Source of the DNA: Areca catechu
Lineage: Eukaryota > Streptophyta > Magnoliopsida > Arecales > Arecaceae
NCBI GenBank assembly: GCA_021397845.1
Contig: CM038051.1
Span: forward strand, 12,431,827 to 12,495,826
Direction: 5' to 3'
Length of the DNA: 64,000 nt
This document shows positions 10,196 through 20,010 of the stretch, piece after piece. Numbering within the stretch: position 1 is the stretch's first letter; each line of letters begins with the position of its first letter. The notes beneath the pieces were generated by a model, which worked only from the letters and a program-made list of their open reading frames with translations, ran no database searches and was not told the origin of the DNA. A program made the position numbers and the translations under genes.

Positions 10196-12402
10196 TGATG
10201 GGATACGTTGCACCACGGCATGCCGCTGACATCTGTTGCATCTTTTTATAAAGTCAGCTGCGTCTTCTCTAATTGTTTCCTAGAAATAACCTTGACAGAG
10301 GGCCTTGTACGCCAGTGTCATGCCCCCCACATGATTCCCACAAATGCCCTCGTGGATCTCCTGGAGCACGAGTGCGGCTTCTGCGGGTCTCAGACACTTG
10401 AGGAGTGGGTAGGAGTAGGATCTCCGATACAGTAGCCCGTCCATCAAAACGAACCACGCGGCCTTCCTCTTAATGAGGCTAGCCGCCACGCGGTCCTCTG
10501 GCAAGGTGCTGTTGGTGATGTACTCAATGTACTTGTCTATCCAGCTGGGTTCTTTGTTGACCTGCTGGACCTCCATGGGTGTCTCGTAGCTCGGGGCGTT
10601 GAGGTGCTCGATGTAGGCGCGGCCCAGTGATGAGTCCGGCAGGGTTGCCAGGCGAGAGAGGGCATCCACGCGGGCGTTTTCCCCGCGAGGGATATGGGAG
10701 ACGCTGAAGCACCGAAATCCTGTCGCGTTCGATCGCACGAGCTCCAGGTACTTTGCCATTTTGGGGTCCCACACCTCGTACTCCCCCGAGACCTGCCCGG
10801 CCACCAGTTGTGAATCGGTGAAGACCCTGAGGCAGGCCATGCCCAGCTCGCGGGACACTCTTAGCCCGGCGAGAAGCGCTTCGTACTCTGCCAGGTTATT
10901 GGTGGCGGCGAACTTGAAGTGGAGCGCACACTCGACGACGATTCCCTCGCCGTTGGCAAGGATGAGTCCCGCTCCGCTCCCACCGGAGTTCGAGGCTCCG
11001 TCCACGTGAAGGATCCAGACATCCTCCTCTGGTCCTGGTTCCGGTTGCCGGTCTCGAGGGCTTTCTTCCGGCCCCTCGCCCAAGCCTGCACACTAAACCA
11101 AGAAATCAGCGAGTACCTGTGCCTTCATGGCCGACCTTGGCCTGTAGGTGATGTCGAACTCGCTGAGCTTGAGCGCCCACTTTGCTAGGCACCCAGATGT
11201 GTCAGGTCGGCTGAGCACCGCTTTCAGTGGCTGATCCGTCAGGACCGTGATGGGGTGCGCATGGAAATATGGCCTGAGATACTGAGCGGACACGATTAGC
11301 GCAAGAATCAGTTTCTCAGATCGGGAATACCTGAGCTCTGCATCGTGGAGGAGTTTGCTCGTGTAATACACCGACCTTTGCATCCACTTATCATCCATTC
11401 GAACCATGACCGAACTGACGGCCTCCGGGGTGATCGCCAGGTACACGAGGAGCTCCTCTCCTTCCTCGGGCCTGGAAAGCAGCGACGGGGATGCCAGTGT
11501 CCCCTTCAGCTTATCAAATATCTCCTGGCACTCCTTCGTCCAGGTGAAGTCATTCATCTTCCTCAGCGCCTTGAAGAAGGGCTGGCAGCGGTCAGCGGAC
11601 TTTGAAATAAATTGACTCAGGGCGGCTATCCGGTCGGTGAGTCGTTGCACTTGCTTCTTGGAGGTGGGATGCTCAATGTCAGGATAGCCTGGACCTTCTC
11701 TGGGTTGGCCTCTATCCCTCTTTGGGTCACCATGAACCCCTGGAACTTCCTGGCGGATACGCCGAAAGCACACTTCGCCGGATTCAATTTCATCTGGTGA
11801 AGCCGGAGGTTACTGAAGGTCTCCGCCAGGTCGCTGACATGGTCCGAAGTGGGCTTGATCATTACCAGCATGTCGTCTACATACACCTGCATGTTGCGGC
11901 CAATTTGGTCTTTGAAGACCTTGTTGACCAGCCGTTGGTACGTGGCACCAGTGTTCTTGAGGCCGAACGGCATCATCTTATAGCAGTAGGTCCCGCGATT
12001 AGTGACGAAGGCGGTGTGTTCCTCGTCCTCCGGGTACATTCGGATCTGGTTGTACCCGGAGAAGGCATCCATGAAAGAGAAGAGGCGATGCCCTGAAGTA
12101 ATGTCCACGAGCTGGTCGATCATTGGAAGGGGGAAACTGTCCTTTGGAGAAGCTCGGTTGAGGTCGGTGTAGTCCACGCAGATTCTCCATTTGCCGTTGC
12201 TCTTCTTCACCATGACCACGTTCGCTAGCCAACTGGGATACTGTACCTCTCGTACAAAGCCGACGGCAAGAAGCTTCTCTACTTCTTCATTGATGGCTTT
12301 CTGCCTCTCTGCAGCAAAACTCCTCTTCTTCTGGCGGACAGGGTGGCACCTTGGATCAATGTTCAACCGGTGTGTGATGACCTCCGAGGGGATACCAGGC
12401 AT
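10196..12402 (-). pseudogene. Reverse transcriptase, two RNase H domains and integrase start of element A
   Basis: Reverse transcriptase is readable from 12402 with the standard blocks 'WRICVDYTDLN', 'FMDAFSGYNQI' and 'MPFGLKN'. The catalytic Y-V-D-D is at about 11873-11884 and intact. A frame shift near 11680 moves the remainder into another frame (11773-11093). That part is the gypsy-type RNase H ('VYYTSKLLHDAELRYSRSEK', 'VLTDQPLKAVLS'). After an in-frame stop at 11093 a second RNase H follows: 'WILHVDGASNSGGSGAGLIL', then 'AEYEALLAGL', 'FTDSQLVAGQ' and 'ARVDALSRL', with acidic residues in the expected places. The frame then enters the integrase HHCC region ('IHEGICGNHVGG', stop near 10280, 'FIKRCNRCQRH') and ends abruptly in unrelated LTR-like sequence. 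Confidence 0.85.
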
Positions 12403-14747
12403 GTCTGCAGCAGACCGGCGAACACATCAGCGTTCGCCCGAAGGAAGTCTAGCAAACGAGCCCGCTCTTCTTCCGGGAGTTGGGCTCCTATCTGCTCTGT
12501 CTTCTGAGGGTCCGACCAGAGGGGGTACGTCAACAAGCGCTCCACGGGCCCTCCCCTGGGGTCTTGCTCTCTTAGGTCGAGGTCGTCGACGTCGGAGCCG
12601 AGCTCAGCACTCCGGGCCCCTGGGACCGTCTGTAGACAATGCAGGACGGGTTGGGCCGTCCCTCTCATCACTCCCGTCCCAGAAGTGGTGGGGAACTGCA
12701 CCAGCAACCTCTTAGTGGAAATAACAGCGTCCAGCTGGTTGAGCCTTGGTCGGTCGAGGATAGTATTGTAAGGTGATGGGAACCTGACGACAGTAAATGT
12801 CATCATGACCGTGCTCTGCCGAGGTGGGGATCTGGCGGTAACAGGGAGAGTGATCTCTCCCTCGACCCCTACAGAATCTCCGGTGAAGACCACAAGAGGG
12901 GTGTGCGCCGGTATTAATTGATCATGAGACAAATTTATTCGTGAGAAAGCATCATAAAAAAATACATCAGTAGAGCTCCCACTATCCACCATAATGCGAT
13001 GTACAGGATGCTTCGCGATGGTCATCTCGACCACCACTGCATCATTGTTTACATTTTCATTTTTATTCCCCTTTTCAAAGCGGAGTACAGTCTCCAGGTT
13101 CCCCGCCTCCCGGGCTCTCTTCGCCGCACGCCCTATCCCCCAAGAAATCATATCCACCGGCTTCTCCGTTGGACGATTATCAATTGCAGGGATGGGGGGA
13201 AGAGCAGCGAGCAGCTGACCCTCCGCCAGGGCTTCGTTCCTCACAAACATCCTGAGGTAGCCCCTCTTGATCAGCTCTTCAATCTCCCACTTTAGATTGC
13301 GGCACTCCTCCGTGTCATGGTTGTGCTCGCGGTGAAATTGACAATATTTTGTTTTGTCACGGATGTTCCTTGGGTTCTGAGGAAGAGGTCGGCGGAGGCA
13401 GTGCTCACCCTCAATCTCCATGAGAATCTTGATTCTGGGAGCGAGGAGAGGGGTGAATGTTCTCTCTGAGGTAGCACCGTTCTTCGGCTTCGGGCCTTAA
13501 CGAAAATCTGCAGGTGATCCAGGCCTCCGGGTCCCGGGGACATCCCTTGGAGCAGGCTTCTTTGGAGGCTTCCCGTATAGCTCTTGCCTGGTGCGGTCGG
13601 CCTTCTCAGCTCAGATGTACTTGTGGACGTAGAGGAGGTGCTCAGAGTACGTCTTGGGGGGCTTCTTGTCTAGAGAATACGTCAGACGGGAGGTCTTGAG
13701 CCCGCGCTTCAACACCAGAATGGCGACGGGCTTGTCCAGGCTATAGATTTCCAGGGTGGCGATCTTGAAGCGGGTGACGTAGTCCCGCAGCAGCTCCTGG
13801 TCTTGTTGGCGGATAGAGAAGAGGCTATCCACCTCCCTTGGCACCTTGTGGCAAGCGTCAAAGTATGCCACAAACTTTCATTCCAGCTGATGGAAGGAGT
13901 TGATGGATTCCGGCTCGAGGCGGGTGAACCAAACTTGAGCAGCCTTCCGGAGAGTGGCTTGGAAGGCAATGCATAGAAGAGCGTCCGTCGCTCCCTGGAC
14001 CCTCATGAGAGCCTTATAGCTCTCTAGGTGGTCCAAGGGATCGGTGGTCCCATCGTAGGGATCCACCTGAGGCATACGGAACTGACTCAGGATCGGTTCC
14101 TCTTGGATTTCCCAGGAGAAGGGTGGCTGGGCGTTGTAGCCCGCTGGATCGGTTGGGGAGCTCTGCATGTTGGCAAAGCGGCGGGAGAACTCCGCCAGCT
14201 TGCGCTCGTGCTCCTCCAAGCGCCTCTCGACCTGGCTTCTGATGGCCTCGTCAGTGGAATCTTCCATCGATGCCACTGGAGAAGGGGGTGCCGATCGGAC
14301 TCGGCGAGGGGCCTTGCCTCGATGGGGCCTACTGCGCCGCATTGCTTCGGCATCGTTGGCCGGGGATCGACTCTCGTGATCCGTCGAACCGGAGTGGTTC
14401 CTCTTTACGGGAGTCTGGTGGCTCCCGCGGTGGTTGGAAACTGCCCGTGGATGGGAGGGCCTACCCTAGATGGAGCGTAGGCTTCCGTGGGGGCCCGTGG
14501 CTCGAGCCGCGGGGGTCCCTGGCTGGGGCTAAGTGGCCAGGGAGCGCTGCTGGTGCTGCAGTTGCCGCACAGCAGTAGTCAAAGTTTGCAGCTGCTGGAC
14601 GACAGCTGCGAAAGGAACGTCCACCGAGGATGGCTGAGGAGGAGGAGGTGGAGCAGGAAGTTCCCTCTCCGGGCTATGCTGCCCTTAGGGAGAAGGAACC
14701 TCTCCTGCTCGACTGGTGGATGCTTTGCGGCCGCGCGTCACCACCAT
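12363..14747 (-). pseudogene. gag-protease of Tat-type element A
   Basis: One minus-strand reading frame can be followed from an ATG at 14747 to a stop at 12363, interrupted by in-frame stops near 14690, 14510, 14440, 13876, 13609 and 13499. The gag part contains the conserved Tat-type core around 'MPQVDPYDGTTDPLDHLESY'. A CCHC-like knuckle C-x2-H-x4-H-x4-C follows the internal Met at 13421 (positions 27-40 from that Met). The protease active site reads V-D-S-G-S-S-T-D, about 146-148 residues from the same Met, and looks intact. Near 12413 a one-base loss shifts the frame before reverse transcriptase. It would encode the structural protein and the processing enzyme of virus-like particles; in this copy it is dead. 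Confidence 0.85.
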
Positions 14748-14811
14748 GGTCGGAGCATGCTTTTGCCCTCGGAGAGCTTACTCGTACAGGGGTTACTGTT
14801 CTGCCATCCCC

Positions 14812-14831
14812 TACCTGGCGTGCCAATCTAT
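14812..14831 (-). other. Primer-binding region of element A
   Basis: Immediately after the LTR end the minus strand reads 'atagattggcacgccaggta'. The same motif with one change follows the 5' LTR of the second Tat-type element at 51592. Its position directly inside the LTR is that of a minus-strand primer site; I do not assign the tRNA. Confidence 0.7.
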
Positions 14832-15205
14832 CGCTGATCTCACCGTAGTGGCCCATAGCTCGTGAGCTGGCACCGGTTCTCGAACTCTGTCACCTCAAGA
14901 TCTCCAAGCTTCCAGACTTGCAAAACAAAGTCAGAGACCCGGGCCAGGGATTCCGGCGGGGGCACTCCGACGGTCAAGTAAGAGAGCGGTAAGATGGAAC
15001 AGGACCTCTAAGGCGGGTTCCCGAAGGATTCCCGCGCTTAGAAGAGATGTAAATGAAAGAAGTGTGGGGAAGAGAGGAGCTGAAGCCCGGCTTCCTGTGC
15101 TGGGTTCACCGAGCTCATGCCTAAGGACTTCTTGAGGTCCCCCGGATCATTCTCTCGATGTTCTCCCCCCTTTTCGACTTACCTTTCCGTCCATTTTTAT
15201 CGTCC

Positions 15206-15213
15206 CCTTTATA
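15206..15213 (-). promoter_or_regulatory. Putative TATA box in LTR A
   Basis: The minus strand reads 'ggtggtataaagggg'. The equivalent site in the solo LTR (29161-29169) is conserved as TATAAAAGG, supporting a core promoter at the U3/R side. Confidence 0.6.
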
Positions 15214-15602
15214 CCACCTGACCGCCTTCAGCCCACGTCTCCTCTTGGGAGCTCCCTGAGATCTCTGGGTCTCCTCCCCTCCCTTCTCCTTCGAGTCCGG
15301 GAGTTAAGTGGCCGGCACGCCTCGTCCATCGTGTGTCACGAAAGGGGGAAGACTGGTGAGACCTCGGGCCGAGCGTGGGAGCTCTCCTTTCGGGGCGTTG
15401 ATGATGGGCCTCTAGCCGTTTCAGCCCCCTGCCCGCAAGGATTTGATTCCTCGGTTGCGGGGCCCCGTTTAACTGATGTAAACGAGGTTTCGTGTATCAC
15501 TGCAGGCCATACTGGTGCTCCGTACGGGGTGCGGCGCGCGCTGGCCCTAGTGGCGACCTCGCGACCCGTGTCTCTACCTTTTCGAGGCTTTGCAGAGTAG
15601 GG

Positions 15603-17121
15603 CTGACTTCGGCCGAGGTGGACCCTTTAGGGGGCGCCACCTGGCGAAGGAGTAGGTGGGCCTGGCTCGACCTCGGTAGAGGTGGACCCATCTAGGGGTG
15701 CCACCTGGCGAGGGAGCAGGAGGCCGCCAGCTTCGATCGAGGTGGACCCCTCCTGGGTGGACACCTGGCGCAGTGGCAGAGAGGGGCTCGACTTCGACCG
15801 AGGTGGACCCATCTTGGAGTGCCACCTGGTGAAGGAGTAGGAGGGCATGGATCGACCTCGGTAGAGGTGGACCTGTCTGGGGGTGCCACCTGGCGAGGGA
15901 GCAGGAGGTCGCCAGCTTCACCGAGGTGGACCCCTCCTGGGTGGACACCTGGCGGAGTGGCGGAGAGGTGCTCGACTTTGGCTGAGGTGGACCCATCATG
16001 GGGTGCCACCTGGCGAAGGAGCAGGAGGGCCTGGCTCGACCTCGGCAGAGGTGGACCCATCTTGGGGTGCCACCTGGCGAGGGAGCGGGAGGCCGCCAGC
16101 TTCGGCCGAGGTGGACCCCTCCTGGGTGGACACCTGGTGGAGTGGCATAGAGGCGCTCGACTTCGGTCGAGGTGGAACCGTCATGGGGTGCCACTTGGCG
16201 AAGGAGCAAAAGGGCCTGGCTCGACCTCGGCAAAGGTGGACCCATCTTGGGGTGCCACCTGGCGAGGGAGCAGGAGGCCGCCAGCTTCGGTTGAGGTGGA
16301 CCCCTCCTGGGTGGACACCTGGCGGAGTGGTAGAGAGGTGCTCGACTTCGATCGAGGTGGACCTGTCATGGGGTGCCACGTGGCGAAGGAGCAAAAGGGC
16401 CTGGCTCGACCTTGGCAGAGGTGGACCTGTCTTGGGGTGCCACCTGGCGAGGGAGCAGGAGGCCGCCAGTTTCAACCGAGGTGGATACCTAGCGAAGTTG
16501 CAGAGAGGTGCTCGACTTCGATCGAGGTGGACCCGTCATGGGGTGCCACGTGGCGAAGGAGCAAGAGGGCCTGGCTCGACCTCGATAGAGGTGGACCCGT
16601 CTTGGGGTGCCACCTGGCGAGGGAGTAGGTGGCCGCCAGCTTCGACCGAGGTGGACCCCTCCTGGGTGGACACCTGGTGGAGTGGCAGAGAGGGGCTCAA
16701 CTTCGGCCGAGGTGGACCCGTCTTGGGGTGCCACCTGGCGAAGGAGCAGGAGGGCCTAGCTCGACCTCGACAGAGGTGGACCCGTCATGGGGTTCCACCT
16801 GGCGAGGGAGCAGGAGGCCACCAGCTTCGACCGAGGTGGACCCCTCCTGGGTGGACACCTGGCGGAGTGGCGGAGAGGTGCTCGACTTCGGCTGAGGTGG
16901 ACCTGTCATGGGGTGCCACTTGGCGAAGGAGCAAGAGGGCCTGGCTCGACCTCGGCAGAGGTGGACCCATCATGGGGTGCTACCTGGCGAGGGAGCAGGA
17001 GGCCGCCAGCTTCGACCGAGGTGGACCCCTCCTGGGTGGACACCTGGCAGAGTGGCAGAGAGGTGCTTTACTTCGGCCGAGGTGGACCCGTCATGGGGTG
17101 CCGCCTGGCGAAGGAGCAGGA
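15603..17121. repeat. Hierarchical tandem array in LTR U3 (~61-bp subunits, ~184-bp units)
   Basis: The array is built from ~61-bp subunits, each carrying 'gaggtggaccc' and 'gccacctggcgaagg' or a variant. Subunits come in three alternating types that together form a ~184-bp unit. The landmark 'gccgccagcttcg' recurs at about 15723, 15908, 16092, 16275, 16463, 16632, 16815 and 17002, giving eight units, with one shortened unit between 16463 and 16632. The repeat length is close to a multiple of three, so several frames on both strands stay open for hundreds of codons. I treat those as artefacts of the repeat, not genes. Confidence 0.9.
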
Positions 17122-17204
17122 GTTTTGAAAGAAAAATCCATGTGGCACCTACGGCTTCCAGCTAGATCTGACACACGTTCCATGTCAGCGATGTAGCCAT
17201 ATCA

Positions 17205-17808
17205 GTTTCCTTTTCCAAGTGGTGCAAACGGTCAGTTGGGACACGTAGTGCCTTGGTCAAGGCATCCCTTCCTATCTGGTATAAGTGATGGCGGGAGAGA
17301 TCACAGCACCCTAGGGGCGTCCTTTTGGAGTCCTTGGGCGGCGCGCCACCATCCAAGGGAGGTGGTGACGTCCTCTTCCTTCTGCTTTCGAATCCTTTGA
17401 AGTGCTGTGGACTTTGCCATGTGACTACCTCCGGTCGTCGGACCTCTTGACTGAAGAGTGCTTGGCTCGAAGAGAGGGAACTCGACTTCGACCGAGGTGG
17501 GCTCGACCTCGAGGGAGCCGCCCTATGAATGAGCTCGAAGAGAGCTGGCTTGACTTCGGTTGAGGTGGGCTCGACCTCGAGGGAGCTGCCCGATGAAGGA
17601 GCTTGAAGAGAGCGGGCTCGACTTCTGCTGTGGTGGGCTCGACCTCTAGGGACCTGCCTAGCGAAGGAGCTCGAAGAGAGCGGACTCGACCTCGAGGGAG
17701 CCATCCAGCCAAGGAGCTCGAAGAGAGAGTCTGTCGTGGCAGCTTCTGCTAACGTGGCATCCAGTTGGATCCGACAGGGACTCCACATCAGCGATCTTGC
17801 CACATTGA
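17205..17808 (-). mobile_element. U3 fragment of another related LTR, adjoining LTR A
   Basis: On the minus strand a sequence beginning near 17808 (TCAATGTGGCAAGATCGCTG) parallels the LTR starts at 17204, 30213 and 50220, with the first G changed. It contains its own ~60-bp repeats between 17458 and 17730, each with 'ctcgaagagagc' and 'gaggtgggctcgacctcgag'. It runs directly into the start of LTR A at 17204, so element A probably inserted into, or recombined with, this older LTR. Confidence 0.65.
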
Positions 17809-17881
17809 TGCGAATCAAAGCCTATTTCGGTCAAATCTGAAATGAATAAAGAAATAGAATTTTAGAGATGAGGAATAAACC

Positions 17882-17931
17882 AATATCTCTCTCAATTCAA
17901 AAATCTAGGATTTGAATTGATGTCATTTCAT
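17882..17931 (-). pseudogene. ycf2: ycf2 5' fragment (plastid-derived)
   Basis: Minus-strand reading from the ATG at 17931 gives a start resembling plastid Ycf2 ('MK*HQFKS*IFELREI'), with two codons turned into stops. Only about the first 17 codons are present. It is non-functional, retained as part of the plastid insertion. Confidence 0.7.
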
Positions 17932-17999
17932 TGATTCCTCGTAAAGATTTTATTTCAATTGGAATTTGGTTATTCATGATGTACGATGATCCCTTTTAA

Positions 18000-18073
18000 G
18001 CATCCATTGCTGAATGGTTAAAGCGTCCAACTCATAGTTGGCAAATTCGCAGGTTCAATTCCTGCTGGATGTA
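18000..18073 (+). tRNA. trnI-CAU: Plastid-type tRNA-Ile(CAU), nuclear relic
   Basis: The 74-nt sequence folds as the plastid trnI-CAU: acceptor GCATCCA pairs with TGGATGT (one G-T pair where the plastid gene has G-C), D-arm 'gctgaatggttaaagc', anticodon loop with CAT in 'actcatagt', T-arm 'gcaggttcaattcctgc'. In plastids this CAU anticodon is modified to read AUA. As a nuclear copy of plastid DNA it is presumably not a working gene. Confidence 0.8.
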
Positions 18074-18143
18074 CTCTAATGGGAATGTTCAATAAGTCTA
18101 TTAGAATTGGCTCTGTATCAATAAAATCTCATCATCCATATAA

Positions 18144-19133
18144 AGCATGGATATGCGATAGTGAGAGATAATTTTGTGTGCAAGGGGTGAATTCATCCCC
18201 TAACAATTGTCCATGTCTAATTCAAATGATCATTCTTTGTTGAGAACTCTTGGATGCGTGACTAATAAACTCTATTGATGTGATACCTTCTCATAAAGCC
18301 TAATAACTAGTACCTAATACATAGCTTCCCTCCATGTGATGTCAATGGACACATAAATGAGAGCACCTAACATTTGTAAGAAGAACAATGCATTTTTCCA
18401 AGAAAGGAATTACATTTGGGCACCACTCTTTTTAAATAGGTTTGCCTTCTTCATATTAAAACTAGTATGAACTCAACATTACCTAACCACTTACATTGCA
18501 TGTGGAAGCGAGTTACAAGAAGTCATTTAACCAAGTTATTTAATTATTTTGAAGCCAAATATTCATTGTAATACTCGGATCAAATGACTTTTTAGAAGAG
18601 AAAAATGAACATTCTAAAAACTTGGTATATACGTGCCAAATCCATTTACGCAACTTAATTTAGGAACTTGGTGTCAAAAAAAAAAAAAAAAAAAAGAGGA
18701 TTAAGCTAACCATTTACTCCCAATAAATTTTTTCTCTTCTAAATGTAGTTTTAGCTTAACTTTAAAAAAATAATCACTATAGCTACATCACCAAGTTAAT
18801 CAAAATAGATTACTTCAAAGCAAGAATTGTATACTTTCATAACACTAAATTTTGGTGAATTTTGTATTTTATTTTGCTTTCACTTTGGCTTGATTTTTAA
18901 ATTTATTTTACTATGTTAAAACATAAATTTTAAAAAATCAATAGAAAACAAAGATTGGTATTCTTTCTCTTATTGATAAAAATAAGGGTAAAAGTATTTT
19001 TTTTATACTGAATTGATTTTAAAACTATTGTGTTGGAACCATCGGATAGAAACTAGTTGTAGTCAACTTTAAACAACTAAAAATTTATTTTGTTGTTAAA
19101 AAATAAAATAAAAATTGATGCAAAACGTATTAT
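18144..19133. other. AT-rich intergenic, nothing recognised
   Basis: No open frame of note, no tandem structure except a poly(A) run at about 18676-18695. Runs of A and T dominate the second half. Confidence 0.6.
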
Positions 19134-19205
19134 GTTACTGCCCAGGATCGAACTGGGGACCTTAAGTGTGTAAGACTAACGTAATAACCACTGCACCACA
19201 GCAAC
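19134..19205 (-). tRNA. tRNA-Val(UAC)
   Basis: On the minus strand a 72-nt cloverleaf is readable. The acceptor GTTGCTG pairs with CAGTAAC (one G-T), box A is 'tggtgcagtgg', the anticodon loop 'cttacac' gives anticodon UAC, and the T-arm CCCAG/CTGGG has loop TTCGATC. One mismatch sits in the anticodon stem, and the acceptor differs from the usual plant valine tRNA start. It may be a working but diverged gene or a young pseudogene. There is no intron and no CCA is encoded, as expected for nuclear tRNA genes. Confidence 0.75.
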
Positions 19206-19571
19206 TAAATTTTTGTTTATTATTATTCTATTTTTATGATGACTATCTAACTTTTGATTACGGCTATCCATTTATTTTTTCTATCAGGCTAGGTCCAAGT
19301 ATGATAAATCAGTCCAAAATTTCAAAGAATAAAAATGGGTCCAACTTACTTAGGAATTATAATTTTTTTTTTAAATTTTTTTCAAGTAAATTTTGTAAGA
19401 TATATTATGACTATGTTCTTTATATTCTAGAACAAAAAATATTGTACGCTTGCACATTGATCAAATATACAAGAGGCAACTTTTTCTTGTTATTTTATGA
19501 CTGGATGGACCACAAAGATCAAAATATGATCCAAATCCAGGTGCCACTAATCCAAAGCTAAACTGTTTCTT

Positions 19572-20010
19572 CACAACAAGAAATTTCATTATAGCAATAA
19601 CTAATTACCATTGCTAATAATAGACTTATTATCACTAATACTATTAGCGAAGGAATGCCATTGCAAAAGTATGTCAGAACAAACTTTATCCCTAATATCC
19701 ATTATTAGTGACGAAAAAAATATCGTCGCTAATAATAGATATTAGCAATAGCCTTGCCATCGCTAATATTTTTTAATTTTTTTTAAAAAAATTAAAAAAT
19801 AATTCAACAATAATATATTGCCATCACTAATACTTTCTATCACTAATAATTTATTACCGCAACATTAGCCATGGCTAATACCATCGGTAATAATTTTTTA
19901 TCATTTTTTAAAGAAAAATTAAAAAAATTAGCAACAACAGATTGTCATAGTTAATAAGTTATTGTCAACAACTTTACTATAACTAATACCATTGATAATA
20001 ACTTTTTAAT
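19572..20010 (+). mobile_element. CACTA-like transposon end with subterminal repeats
   Basis: The segment starts 'cacaacaagaaatttc', one change from the CACTACAAGAAA-type terminus of plant CACTA (En/Spm) elements. It is followed by many short repeats of 'gctaata', 'tattagcga' and 'ccatcgctaata' in both orientations, as in CACTA subterminal regions. No matching second terminus was found downstream, and no transposase frame survives. Confidence 0.5.

Larger units (their letters stand above)
10196..14831 (-). mobile_element. Ty3/Gypsy Tat-type retrotransposon A, internal region (truncated)
   Basis: From the primer-binding side the minus strand carries gag, a zinc knuckle, aspartic protease, reverse transcriptase, a gypsy RNase H, a second RNase H and the start of integrase. 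It breaks off inside the integrase zinc finger near 10196. Gene order and the second RNase H place it in the non-chromovirus Tat clade of plant Gypsy elements. The 5' LTR is at 14832-17204; no matching 3' LTR follows. Stops and frame breaks are scattered throughout, so it is not autonomous. Confidence 0.9.
14832..17204 (-). mobile_element. LTR of Tat-type element A (5' LTR, minus strand)
   Basis: The LTR starts on the minus strand at 17204 with TGATATGG and ends at 14832 with 'gatcagcg', where the usual terminal CA has become CG. Length is about 2.37 kb, long because U3 holds a large tandem array (15603-17121). A TATAAAGG box lies at 15206-15213, downstream of the array in the transcription direction. 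The solo LTR at 28785-30213 is a second member of the same family with a shorter array. The LTR supplies promoter and polyadenylation signals to the element. Confidence 0.85.
17882..18143 (+). other. Nuclear copy of plastid DNA (ycf2 5' end - trnI-CAU - spacer)
   Basis: The order ycf2 start (minus strand), intergenic spacer, trnI-CAU (plus) and the spacer toward rpl23 ('aataagtctattagaattgg', 'ctctgtatcaataaaatctc', 'atcatccata') is that of the plastid inverted repeat. Scattered substitutions and its place between an LTR and AT-rich nuclear DNA show that it is an old transfer into the nucleus. Boundaries are approximate; 17816-17881 may or may not belong to it. Confidence 0.8.

Noticed and set aside
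11722..12715. Plus-strand frames of 124 and 174 codons opposite the reverse transcriptase and protease of element A
   Set aside because: They are complements of a recognisable pol gene and have no family resemblance of their own.
15603..17121. CRISPR-like appearance of regularly spaced repeats
   Set aside because: The 'spacers' are themselves repeated and the sequence is a plant LTR; there is no cas-like gene.
15883..17196. 437-codon plus-strand open frame, the longest in the window, plus several long minus-strand frames beside it
   Set aside because: All are translations of the tandem array in LTR U3. The repeat length near a multiple of three keeps many frames open at once, and no domain or start context supports a protein.
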